NCBI GenBank assembly: GCA_030847615.1
Contig: JAUMIR010000014.1
Span: forward strand, 15,352,501 to 15,416,500
Length of the DNA: 64,000 nt
Direction: 5' to 3'
Source of the DNA: Gambelia wislizenii
Taxonomy: Eukaryota > Chordata > Lepidosauria > Squamata > Crotaphytidae
Shown: positions 55,142 to 64,000 of the stretch, piece after piece
How the letters are laid out: every line of letters starts with the position of its first letter
Numbering within the stretch: position 1 is the first letter of the stretch
The notes under the pieces: generated by a model
What the model was told of the DNA's origin: nothing
The model's input: only the letters and a program-made list of their open reading frames with translations
Database searches by the model: none
Program-made: the position numbers and the translations under genes

Positions 55142-55386
55142 CAGTAGGACTCCCATATCCACTGATTCAATTATCCACAGGACACAAAACAGCACACCTA
55201 CCATAGAGTCTTCCTAGAAAATGTGTCCTCTGCAGCCATTCTTTAGGTCCTCCAAGGCAACATTATGGAATTTTAAACCCGAAGTCCCATTATTTTAAAT
55301 GTGTTAATGGCGTTCGCTATTATCCATGGTTTTCAGTATCCACGTCCCCCCAGAACGAATCCCCAGTGGATACGAGGATCCTACTA
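55142..55386. mobile_element. Tig-1 Tigger-like MITE
   Basis: CAGTAGGACTCCCATATCC start and GAGGATCCTACTA end. The interior CTACCATAGAGTCTTCCTAG is as at 11374. Right TA at 55387-55388; the left TA has mutated. Confidence 0.85.
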
Positions 55387-55388
55387 TA

Positions 55389-55515
55389 TGGCCATTGCTT
55401 TGGCCCCACCCCTTTTGGCTTTGGCCCTGCCCACCACTAGAATGTGGTCCTCAAGAATTTCTCTGGAATGGAATCTAGCCCTCAGTCTGAAAGAGATTCC
55501 CCTCCCTTAGTGTAA
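55389..55515. repeat. unclassified repeat shared with 30875-31005
   Basis: GGCCCCACCCCTTTTGGCTT, AGAATGTGGTCCTCAAGAAT and CAGTCTGAAAGAGATTCCC. Confidence 0.5.
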
Positions 55516-55657
55516 AGAGCTTGGATGGTTGTTCTCCCTCCCTCCCAATAATACTAGAAACTCTTTCATGTTCTTATGGATATTTAAAAGAGCTTAAGAA
55601 GTTGGAGAGCCTCTGGCTATTAGTCTGAGCAGAGCAGCCTTCCACCACTGGGTGTCC

Positions 55658-55990
55658 ACTCTGTGGTATATCTGCACTGCATAATTATAACAGTTTGATA
55701 CCACTTCAGCTGTTAAGGCTCCATCTTATGGAGTCCTGGGATTTGTAGTTTGAGGGTGGGTTTACAATTCTCTAGTGCTCTGGTTCTCAATCTTTGGTGG
55801 CTATCCAGATATTTTGGACTGCAGCTTCCAGAATCCCTGACTGGCCAGGGTGGCTGGGTGTTCTGGGAGCGGAAGCCCAAAATACCTAGAGGGCCAAAGT
55901 TTTAGAACCACTGCTCCAGTGCCCTCCCTTTGAACTTCAGTGTTAGAGCTTTCTAGTTGAGAGTTCTAAGTAACTCATGAAACTACAATT
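55658..55990. mobile_element. FB-A MITE split by an hAT-type hairpin
   Basis: Left half 55658-55775 (GTCCTGGGATTTGTAGTTTG), right half from 55918 (GAGCTTTCTAGTTGAGAGTT, AAACTACAA). The insert 55776-55917 has ends CTCTGGTTCTCAATCTTTGG and CCAAAGTTTTAGAACCACTG with FB-B arms between them. Confidence 0.75.
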
Positions 55991-56436
55991 TTTTTCTACA
56001 GTCGTGTATTGTGGATAAAGACCAAATGTGTTGGACTCTAACATATGTCTTGGTTTGGTTGCACTAAGAAGTGGAGAGGAGCCATTTCTGAATTCACACG
56101 CAACCCAGAAGTATTGGAACAGGAAACAGATTAAGATACTGAAGCATGCAAGAGGTGCCTTGATCTACTTGCTCCTTGGCTAGGTTGTGTGGTTGCATCA
56201 CTTGCTGAGTGGTTTTTTCAGCAGGACTTGGACCCATAACCTTTGGCATGCAACAAAACACAAATTGGCCACAGCTCTACTGCTGTGGGGGTGCTTGAGT
56301 GCCATCTGCCTGTCACGTGGGGGGCACAGTGATCTTCTTTGTGAACTAGGTCTAAACCTTGAGGGCAGCCCTGTAGCTTTGTTGAATTTTCTGTGTGCCT
56401 CTCTGGTTTTGCAGTGGGAGGAAATGCTCTGTGGTA

Positions 56437-56439
<3 letters not shown>

Positions 56440-56473
<34 letters not shown>

Positions 56474-56506
56474 GTGTGTGTGTGTGTGTGTATGAGAGAG
56501 AGAGAA
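56440..56506. repeat. (CT)n(GT)n(GA)n microsatellite
   Basis: Adjacent CT, GT and GA dinucleotide tracts. 56510-57000 shows no recognised element. Confidence 0.93.
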
Positions 56507-56999
56507 CTTCTGTTACAGAACCAAACTAAAAGGGAACTTGATGAGTGTATGGATAAGGACTGAAAGGAGCCTGCCACCACTTCACCTCCCATCATCTCTT
56601 GGTGGCTTTTTATAGCTAACGGAAGCACTCTTGCCCTTTCCTTAGTCATGTTGTTGTGCCATCAAGCAGTTTTTCTCCCCCCCACACCCCCCACACCCCA
56701 CTCCAGACTCTCAAAACTGAAAGTTAACTCCCAAGCTTGACCCTGAAAGTTGCTTTTTGCAGCAATTGACTGGAAAATCCAGTCCTTGCATGAACTGAGT
56801 GATGATATTGTAAGAGCATCTGGGGTTTCCTCCTGGTTTGTAAGGAGCTTCTACTTGGTGAAGGTAGCAAAAAACAAAGAGAGCACAAATTGCTGGGCTG
56901 CAATTTACATCTTTCCATTGGCTGTGGTGGCCTAGGACTGAAGGGAGTTGCAATCCAACAACATCTGGAGGACCACACATTTTCTTCTCCATGCTCCTT

Positions 57000-57062
57000 A
57001 TTTCAAGGCAGGTTTGCCATTGCCTTCCTTTGAGGCTGAGAGGGTGTTACTTGAAGAAGATC
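57000..57062 (-). mobile_element. tRNA-SINE body fragment
   Basis: GGCAGGTTTGCCATTGCCTT and CCTTTGAGGCTGAGAGGGTG, the inverse SINE body. Confidence 0.55.
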
Positions 57063-57479
57063 TCAGGAGTCTAGGGTGGAGCTTTGTTTTGGAGCACTAC
57101 AAACTTTGAGAAGGATAAATCAGCCAAAATGTGTGGTGTTTCGTTCAGTTAATGGGTTGGTTGGTGAAGCAAAGAATTGAGACCCTTCTTTCTGGGGCTT
57201 TCTGTTCTAGACTGTCATTTTGGGGGAGGTGGGGCAGAACAAAAGAAAGAACTGCAGTCTATCTCTCAGTAAAAGAAGAATGAATGATTTCATTTGTTAA
57301 ATTGTAGGTTTACTGCATGCTTTCCCCAATAGTCTCTCAAAAGCTACCCCAGAGGCTTTGGGCAGTATGATATTTTATTTAGGAGTTTGTGTTAGATGCT
57401 TATTGGGGGGAGCAGGCTGCATAGTTGTGTGGGATAGAGACAACTTTGTCACATAAAAAGGGTGGCGGCGGAAGTACAT

Positions 57480-57728
57480 ATTGAGCCAATATGTGGTAGT
57501 GGTTTGAGTGATGGACGAGGATTCTGGGAGACCAGGGTTTGAGTCTCCACTTGGTCAAATCACACTCTCTCAGCCTCAGAGTAATCATAGAATCATAGAA
57601 TTGGAAGAGACCTCAAGGGCTATCCAGTCCAAGGCAAAGGCAAAGGCAAGTCCCCTCTGAACAAATATTGCCAAGAAGACTTTAGGATTCAGTTGCCGTA
57701 AGTTGGACTGGACAGCACAAAACAAAAC
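57480..57728 (+). mobile_element. tRNA-SINE with nested CR1 tip
   Basis: Head TATGTGGTAGTGGTTTGAG and ACCAGGGTTTGAGTCTCC, tail GTTGCCGTAAGTTGGACTGG. A 48-bp CR1 3' tip (57585-57632, minus) sits in the body. Confidence 0.82.
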
Positions 57729-58449
57729 AGTGTTAGATGCTGGCCCTAATTAATGGGCATTTAATTTGACCAAGGCTCCTTTGGCCCAAGCTTCTTCAAC
57801 ACATCTTTGCCTCTGTTTTCCTTGGGATGGTTCAAGGAGAGACTTCTTTACGCCTGTAAACAAACATTTGACTCACATTTTCTTTCTTCCTCCCCTGAGT
57901 AAAGCACTCTCTTTTCGATGGCCACCCACTTTGTGGGAAGGAACAGATTTGCCTCTGTTTCATCCATGGGCTGCTGTAGCAACTTGCTCAGTCCATTTGT
58001 TCATGTTGTGGGCTGTCTTCTCCCTTAGGCTTCTAGGAGCTCCAGTCTCCTGTAGAGATGTTCTTAAGGTCATTTGGTGCTTTTTTTCAGGAATCACTTG
58101 CCACAGTTGCCAATGAACTTGTGCTCAGTTGGCAGAGCTTGGGAAGTTTTTTTAAAAAAGAAAACTGTTTCCTTTACTCATTGTAGTGTTGAAAACTAAT
58201 TTGCTGCCATTATTTGCAGCAGTGTTCAAAAGCAACTTTCATGTTGGATCTGTATTGGTTTTGTTGCTTTCAAAAATTAAAAAAAAAAGCACCTTAGCAT
58301 TGGTAAGAGAATGGAATAAAACCTAAAGATGTCTAAAGATGAGTTAAACATACTTGACTTTAAGTACTTTTAAAAGGCAACTAGAAAGTGTTAGTGGTTG
58401 TACTGATGCTATGTTTCTTTTGAAACATAATGGCATGTTCCCCCAAATG

Positions 58450-58667
58450 CAAGCCAGTATTATGTAGTGGTTTGAGAGTTGGACTAGGACTCTGGGAGAC
58501 CGGGGTTTGAATCCCCCCTCAGCCATGGGAACCCTCTGGGTGACCGTGGGCAAGTCACACTCTCTCACCCTCAGAGGAAGTCAAGGGCAAACCCCCTCCG
58601 AAGAAATCTTGCCAAGAAAGCTCTAGGATAAGGTCGCCCATATGTCAGAGGCACATAACAACAAAGT
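58450..58667 (+). mobile_element. tRNA-SINE, full-length
   Basis: GCCAGTATTATGTAGTGGTT, CCGGGGTTTGAATCCCCC, TGGGTGACCGTGGGCAAGTC and a CACATAACAACAAA end. Confidence 0.85.
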
Positions 58668-58768
58668 TTGTAGTGCGTGGCCTGGTTTGTTGTTTGAAGC
58701 CTGAAGCTTAATAGTCATATAGTATGAGGCCTGACTTTAATTTTGAGGCCTGGAAGTTTATAGTGTGT

Positions 58769-58997
58769 AAGGAGCCCACATGTGTGTGGTGTTTTGAGTG
58801 TTGGACTAGGACTCTGGGAGACCAGGGTTTGAATCCCCACTGGGCCATGGGAACCCCCTGGGTGACCTTGGGCAAGTCACACACTCTCAGCCTCAGAGAA
58901 CGGCAATGACAAACTCTCTCTGAACATATCTTGCCAAGAAAACACTGTGATAGGGTCGCCATAAGTTGGGAATGACTTGAAGGCACGCCACAACTAC
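58769..58997 (+). mobile_element. tRNA-SINE, full-length
   Basis: GAGCCCACATGTGTGTGG head, CCAGGGTTTGAATCCCC B box, GGGTCGCCATAAGTTGGGAA tail. It lies 100 bp from the preceding SINE in the same orientation. Confidence 0.87.
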
Positions 58998-59102
58998 AAT
59001 CTCCCAAAGGTAATTCATCACAAGTAACGACATTACTTGTAACTTGTTGCTTCAAAGCTTTAGCAACCATCACCAATTGCAGCTGTCTGTTAAGAAATGT
59101 GT

Positions 59103-59990
59103 CCGGCCTAAACACCCTGAAGGGACCAGATACCACCTGATCTTGGAAGCTAAGCAGGGTCAGCTCTGTTAGTACTTTGATGAGGGACTGTCAACAAATA
59201 CCAGGTGTTGTAGGCTATATTTCAGAAGAAGGAACAGGCAAAACCACCTCTGAGTATTTCCTTTCCTGAGAAAACCCTGAGTATTTCCTTTCCTGAGAAA
59301 ACCCTATTATTTCCGTTCCTGAGAAAACCCTGAGTATTTCCTTTCCTTAGAAAACCCTAATAAATGTATGGGGTTCCCTTAACTCAACAGGTGACTTGAA
59401 ATTACATATATATGTAAGAACTCACCTTGGTCCAATGTGAAGTCAGAGGCTTTCACGGCCAGCATCCATAGATTTTCCTTGGGGTTTTTTTCCGGGCTGT
59501 GAGGCCGTGTTCTGGAATAGTTTCTTTCTGACGTTTCGCCTGCATCTGTGGCTGGCATCTTCTGAATTCTCTGAAACAAATTCTTCTGACGTTTGAATTC
59601 TTCTGAAGTTTCTGAAACATCAAAAAGAAACTATTCTAGAATACGGCCTCATAGCCCGGAAAAACCCCCAAGGAAAATCACCTTGGTCCCTTTTCCCCAA
59701 ATGCTGCAGGCTAGAACTTCCAGAGCATGGAGAAAAGTACCTTTTTGGACTGTCACTCCCAGAATCCTCCAGCCAGGGATTCTGGGAGTGGCAGTCCAAA
59801 AAGAGGAGCCTTCCCCAAGCCCAGAAGGACTCTGGTGATGTAGGCTATATTTCAGAGGAAGGAACTGGAAAAACCAGCTCTGAGTATGGTATTGCTTGCC
59901 TAAGAAATCCCTATAAAATTCATGGGGTCACAATAATTCACCATAAGCCAACAGGCAACTTGAACACTGGCACACACACCCACACACACA
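59103..59990 (+). mobile_element. composite 5S-SINE dimer, copy 3 (with PLE insert)
   Basis: The head GATCTTGGAAGCTAAGCAGG then GTTAGTACTTTGATGAGG copies the internal-promoter region of 5S rRNA. The body TACCAGGTGTTGTAGGCTAT runs to about 59420, with local triplication of a TTTCCTGAGAAAACCCT unit at 59248-59345. Linker CACCTTGGTCC and ATGCTGCAGGCTAGAACTTC; hairpin 59726-59810; then the headless second copy (GATGTAGGCTATATTTCAGA) ending in CA repeats near 59990. Confidence 0.83.
59434..59677. mobile_element. Penelope-like inverted pair with hammerhead-like core
   Basis: A left copy (59434-59580) and a shorter inverted copy (59590-59677) of the same end sequence: CCGGGCTGTGAGGCCGTGTT against ATACGGCCTCATAGCCCGG. 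The pair is flanked by a 12-bp duplication TCACCTTGGTCC (59422-59433 and 59678-59689). The minus strand of the left copy carries GGCGAAACGTCAG and AGAAGATGCCAGCC. Penelope-like assignment is moderate. Confidence 0.65.
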
Positions 59991-60498
59991 TGCAAATGTA
60001 TACTGTGCTTGCAGGCTCATGGTCTTTCCATTCTGACTCCATAGGTTCCCAAACATGTGATGTATGAATGAACAGAATGAATTGCCTTGAAGCAGTACTC
60101 TTTTCCACACCAGAAATAGTTTATCTGTATCCCAGGACTGTTTACATTGCTACTTTAATCCCTGCTCCCTTCCCCACAATGCTTCAGCTGGTGCTTCTGT
60201 GTCCTTGGGAGAATGCTTCTCCTTGAGGTAAAACAGTGAAAATGTCTTACAAAGTGATTACCCACAGTGTTGCAGCAAAGGCAACAAAAACACCTCAAAG
60301 CTGAATGCGTTTACTATAGCATGTCTTTTCATACACTATTGGCTGCTCTGTCACAGGCATGAAGTGTGGTCCAGAATTTCAGGTTCTATACTTGATTAGA
60401 GAGGGGTTTATAAGACAGTGAGGTCAGAACGGGGGGAAAGTACTAAACAGTGACATTTAATTTAAAAGCATAAATTGAAAGCTATGTATCCAGATCCA

Positions 60499-61055
60499 CA
60501 ATCAGCCCTCTGCAGCCATAGATTCAACCAACAACAGTTCATAGAATCATAGAATTGTAGAGTTGGAAGAAACCACAAAAATATTTCAAAAAATAAATAA
60601 ATTCCAAAAAGGAAACCTTGGTTTTGCCATTTTGAAGCAACATCTCAGGCTCGGCCAAATTGACCACCAACAATGGTCCGCCTGGCCTCACATCAGGAGG
60701 CATGGAGACGCACTATCCATAATGCTGCAGCCTTATTTGAGAACTCACGCCGAACAAGTCTTGAAGAGAAACGACAACGCAGAAAGAATCAAACCTGGAA
60801 ACATCACCCAAGGAGACCTTCTGCTGTGCTTTCTGCAACCGGACTTGTTTATCTCGGATTGGCCTTTTTTAGCCATCAGCGTGCTTGCAGAAAGCGCGGG
60901 ATGAGTCCTTCCTGAATCTTCGTTTGCAAAGAAAAGCCAGAGAGAGAGAGAGATTTAACTATGCCATTGTATATAGTGGGACTAGAGTATCCATGGACTT
61001 TGGTATCCATGGGGGGTCCTGGAACCAAACCCCAGGGGATACTGAGGGCCCACTG
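60499..61055 (+). mobile_element. Tig-2 (MER2-like Tigger MITE) with CR1 tip and LINE insert
   Basis: CAATCAGCCCTCTGCAGCC, AGATTCAACCAAC and AAATTCCAAAAAGGAAACC at the left; GGGACTAGAGTATCCATGGA, TTTGGTATCCATGGGGGG and GAGGGCCCACTG at the right, then TA at 61056-61057. Insertions: a CR1 3' tip (60539-60583, minus) and a LINE fragment (60635-60957). Confidence 0.8.
60635..60957 (+). mobile_element. LINE ORF2 C-terminal fragment (RTE/Vingi-like), nested in Tig-2
   Basis: Encodes HQEAWRRTIHNAAALFENS, SLEEKRQRRKNQ and GLAFFSHQRACRKRGMSPS, then a 3' end AAAAGCCAGAGAGAGAGAG. GCCATTTTG and GCCATTGTA flank it. Same orientation and same Tigger position as at 10475. Confidence 0.85.
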
Positions 61056-61081
61056 TATATAACCAGTTAAGCAGCTTGCTT

Positions 61082-61548
61082 TTGTTGTTGTTGTTGTTGT
61101 TATGTGCTCTCAAAGTCATTTCTGACTTATGGCAGCCCTAAGGCAAACTTAGCATAGGGTATTCTTGGTGACAGATAGTGTTGTGTAGTGGTTTGAGTGT
61201 TAGACTACAACTCTGGAGACCAGGGTTTGAACTGCCACTTGGCCATGGAAACCTGCTGGGTGACCTTGGGCTATTCACACTCAGACTCAGCAGAAGGCAA
61301 AGATAACCTCCGCCCCCCCAACAAATCTTGCCCCCCCAAAACCCTGTGATATGTTTGCCCTTATGCTCCCCATAAGTCAGAAACAATGTGAAAGCACACA
61401 ATAACATTCTGGCAAGATTTTTTCAGAGAGGGTTATTGCCTCCCTCTGAAGCTATGAGAGTGTGACTTGCCTAATGTTAAGCAGGTATTCGAAGCCTGGT
61501 CTCCCAGACTCCTAGCCAGCACTCAGACCACTGCACTGAACTGACTCT
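61082..61548 (-). mobile_element. tRNA-SINE interrupted by a second tRNA-SINE
   Basis: Outer SINE (minus): (TTG)n tail at 61082-61101, TTTCTGACTTATGGCAGCCC, resuming at 61409 with GGCAAGATTTTTTCAGAG to the inverse head near 61548. Inner SINE (plus) 61168-61408: TGTTGTGTAGTGGTTTGAG to the CACACAATAACA end. ATTCTTGG and ATTCTGG flank the inner element. Confidence 0.83.
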
Positions 61549-61684
61549 CCACAACTACTTTTAAAAGCCTTCCTTGACATTATGTTGGGCTCTTGCCCAG
61601 TCATCAGGGGATTTTCTTGGGAATGAAGCAAAGAACAGTAGCAGAATGAGTCTTCTTTTCAGTCAGGTGCTGCCAAAAATCAAG

Positions 61685-61955
61685 AGGGCCAGTCTTCTGG
61701 AAACTAGGACACTGAGCAATGGATTCAAACTACAGGAAAAGAGATACATTAGGAAGAACTTCCTGACAGTAAGAGCTGTTCGACAGTGGAATACACTCCT
61801 CGTAGTGTGGTGGAGTCTCCTTCTTTGGAGGTTTTAAGCAGAGAATGGATGGCCATTCTGTCAGAAGTGCTTTAGTTGCATATTCTTGCATAGCAGGAGG
61901 TTGGACTGGATGGCCTTTGTGGTCTCTTCCAATTCTTTGATTCTATGATTCTATC
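61685..61955 (+). mobile_element. CR1 3' terminus
   Basis: Encodes RTLSNGFKLQEKRYIRKNFL (with a small deletion), AVRQWNTLL and SLLLWRF in a shifted frame. 3'UTR TTGGACTGGATGGCCTTTG and TTGATTCTATGATTCTAT. 61956-62866 shows no recognised feature. Confidence 0.87.
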
Positions 61956-62866
61956 CTTTAATGTGTCCTTGACACTTCTGGAGTGTGGTGTTCATTCCAT
62001 AGCTAACATCTTGCACTGGATATTTGAGTTGGCACTCTCTGAATCTGCTTGAGTATAATCTTCAGGTTCAGTGCCTCCAGCAGGAACCTTCCCCCCCTCA
62101 TCACTTGTATCAGTGACAATCGGGCCATGTGGCATAGAATAGAAACTGTTGTAAAGCCACCTCCAGCATGTATGTCAGTCTCCTGATGGGAGTTTGGCTG
62201 CACACTCTTTGCAACTGCGTGTAGAATTTTGCTCCTGTCTAGTTTCAAAAGAATTGACACCCTTTTGAGAATCCAGCAGCACTTGGTTCTCTTCCCTAGG
62301 CTGGGGGAATGGTATTTGGGAGCAGGGGTGGTTGCTCTGCTTTGTGGCCTTTGTCACCTTTTGCTGCTAACAGCCGTTGAGAGTTTGCCATGTGCAGCTG
62401 TCTTTGCCATGGCCTGCATTTCTTTAAAGTTTGTGTATGCCTCCTTTCATGGCTCCGTGCATTGTAGATGATATCCACACTCAAAATAATTCTGTACCAA
62501 GAAAAGCTGGATTCTGCAACTGGGATATGCAACTTTTACATTTTTTCCTTGCTACTTTAAGATGATCCATTATTTCACCCCACCTTTTTGATCTATAACC
62601 CTAAAACTCTTTTTTACAGCCCTTCAAGCCCTTTGGCAGTCTCACAAGGCCCATTCATCCTTCCCTTTTTCAAAACAATGGGTGAGACTTCGGTGTTATT
62701 TTCTGCCTCAAAACAACCCCAGACTTTCCCAAATCATAGATAAGACACATATATTTCTCATCTGTTACCCACCACAATCCCTCTCCAGCTCTTTTTTTGG
62801 CTAAAAGTAGCAGCTGCAGCTGATGTGACATCTCTTCTGATACATTGATGCAACCTACAGGAGGTT

Positions 62867-63191
62867 GTTGCTGTGTGCTTCAAGTCCAACCTATGGTGAC
62901 CCTAAGCCTTGCGCAAGTCACACGCTCTCAGCTTCAAAGCAAGGCAAAGGCAAAGCCTTGCCCAACAAACCTTGCCAAGAAAATCCAGTGATAGGGTCAC
63001 CTTAGGGTTGCCATAAGTCGGAAAGGACTTGAAGGCACACAACAAAAACAAAGCAAACCTGTCACAGGATTTTCTTGGCAAGATTTGTTCAAAGAGGGTT
63101 GCCTTTGACCTTGTCTGTGGCTGAGAGAATGTGGCTTGCCCAAGGTCACCCATAGTCCAACGCTCAAACGACTATACCACACTGGCTTTCC
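62867..63191 (-). mobile_element. tRNA-SINE interrupted by a SINE fragment
   Basis: Outer (minus): TTGTTGCTGTGTGCTTCAAG, then after the insert GATTTTCTTGGCAAGATTTG and GACTATACCACACTGGC. Inner (plus, head missing) about 62915-63057: GCAAGTCACACGCTCTCAGC to GCACACAACAAAAAC. Confidence 0.78.
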
Positions 63192-63431
63192 TACAGAAAG
63201 TGCAGTGGCTAAAATAAGATCTTGCCCCCCATTCCCCCACCACTCTACCTGGTGGAGAAGATTGGCTTGAGAAAATGACTGCCCAAAGCCACTGATTTCC
63301 AAGGGAGAATCTGCATTCAGGCCTGTGTTGCTGCCCCAGAGGGGCTCAAAATGCAACTTAAGTAAGTGTGACTTGGTGTAATTCTATTTATTATGCAGGT
63401 CATGGGGGAAGGAGGTGTTGATATACATTTT

Positions 63432-63657
63432 AGGGAGTTGGTGTAGTGGTTTGGGTGTTGGACTGTGACTCTGGAAACCAGGGTTCAAATCCCCACTCCA
63501 TGGAAATCCATGGGATGACAGTGGGCAAGTCACACACTCTCAGCTTCAGAGGAAGTCAGTGGTACATCTCTTGGCAAATCTTGCCAAGAAGACCTCATGA
63601 TAGGTTGCCAAAAGGTTGCCATAAATCAGAAATGTCTTGGAGGCAGACACGAAAAAT
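63432..63657 (+). mobile_element. tRNA-SINE, full-length
   Basis: GTTGGTGTAGTGGTTTGGG, CCAGGGTTCAAATCCCC, body GACAGTGGGCAAGTCACAC, tail GGTTGCCATAAATCAGAAAT. The remaining 63658-64000 holds a weak Tigger-like stretch (GTATCTGTGGGGTTTAC near 63881) and no exon. Confidence 0.85.
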
Positions 63658-64000
63658 CTAGTTCATTGCTTTCTTGCTTCTGAAATGCTGCCCTGAACCA
63701 TAAGAGCTTGAAATGTGTTTGACTTGACTTTCTAATTTTCTTTTATTAAAGGAAGCTGGTGCTTTGAGGAAGTGGGAGTAGTCCACACCCTTCTTCATCC
63801 CCCCTCCACTTCCACTTCTGCTTCATAAGAATCCTGAGCCTAAATCCAATTGCCACTCCCAACTAGAGTTGATCTACTGTATCTGTGGGGTTTACATTTG
63901 CGGGACAAAAGCCATGGGAGGAAAAAAGGAGCTGATAAAAAAGCTGTGGGTGATTCCTTTGGGAAAAGGCTTTTGGAAATGCATTCCTTGAGGAATGCAT

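Larger units (their letters stand above)
43611..64000 (+). other. NOTCH1: NOTCH1 intron 2 (5' part, continues past window)
   Basis: Starts with the consensus donor gtaagt. No further Notch EGF exon was recognised up to the window end, so the intron exceeds 20.3 kb. That is compatible with the long second intron of mammalian NOTCH1. Repeats cluster at 44.7-46.9 kb and beyond 54.2 kb. The stretches 47.25-48.18 kb and 51.4-54.2 kb are almost free of recognisable repeats. Confidence 0.85.

Noticed and set aside
56187..56495. 102-codon ORF ending in LSLSLSLFLCVCVCV
   Set aside because: The C-terminus is a translated CT/GT microsatellite and the rest shows no domain.
59103..59165. Possible 5S rRNA gene
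   Set aside because: Only the internal-promoter part of 5S resembles the gene. It continues into a SINE body with RTE-like tail and has copies elsewhere in the window.

Overview
The window is vertebrate nuclear DNA, most likely from a lizard (squamate, perhaps iguanian; the species cannot be fixed from the sequence alone). It is dominated by CR1, L2-like and other non-LTR LINE fragments, tRNA-derived and 5S-rRNA-derived SINEs, palindromic MITEs, hAT and Tigger-type DNA transposons, and AT-rich microsatellites. There is no prokaryotic or organellar signature. The one host gene recognised is NOTCH1 on the + strand. Exon 1 has coding bases 33952-34051 inside a CpG island at about 33420-34260. 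Exon 2 is 43529-43610. Intron 1 is complete (9.5 kb). Intron 2 starts at 43611 and runs off the window, so exon 3 and later exons are not here.

Layout. 1-33.4 kb is the 5' flank of NOTCH1. No other host gene was recognised in it, and it is a layered pile of transposable elements, often three deep. The exception is 23.56-25.26 kb, where I recognise no repeat. 33.4-34.3 kb is the CpG-island promoter, 5'UTR and signal-peptide exon. Intron 1 (34.05-43.53 kb) has few repeats and holds a candidate regulatory block near 39.0 kb. Intron 2 (43.61-64 kb) has a TE-poor first half with a second candidate regulatory block near 47.6 kb, a TE-poor stretch from 51.4 to 54.2 kb, and then a return to dense SINE, Tigger and CR1 insertions.

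Repeat family names used below. FB-A: palindromic MITE of about 220-245 bp whose two arms carry GGATTTGTAGTTT and AAACTACAAATCCC. FB-B: shorter hairpin element of about 110-140 bp with an ACTCCCAGAAT core. Tig-1: Tigger-like MITE starting CAGTAGGACCCCCATATCC with TA target duplications. Tig-2: MER2-like Tigger. Tig-3: Tigger7-like. tRNA-SINE: A/B-box head plus a tail like that of RTE/BovB LINEs (CATAAGTCGGAAATGACTTG). 5S-SINE: head derived from 5S rRNA. U1: unclassified repeat with CTGATTTGGCAGGGACAGTCC. All CR1 and LINE coding fragments are broken and are annotated as mobile-element debris.

Most interesting: (i) a recurrent dimeric composite of 5S-SINE, linker, hairpin and truncated 5S-SINE, seen at three loci; (ii) a Tigger MITE that appears to have amplified after a LINE inserted into it, seen at two loci with the same junctions; (iii) a CR1 3' end expanded into six exact-length 78-bp tandem units; (iv) a hammerhead-ribozyme-like core in two Penelope-like fragments; (v) a GC-rich segment from the NOTCH1 CpG-island edge duplicated about 0.85 kb upstream between MITEs.
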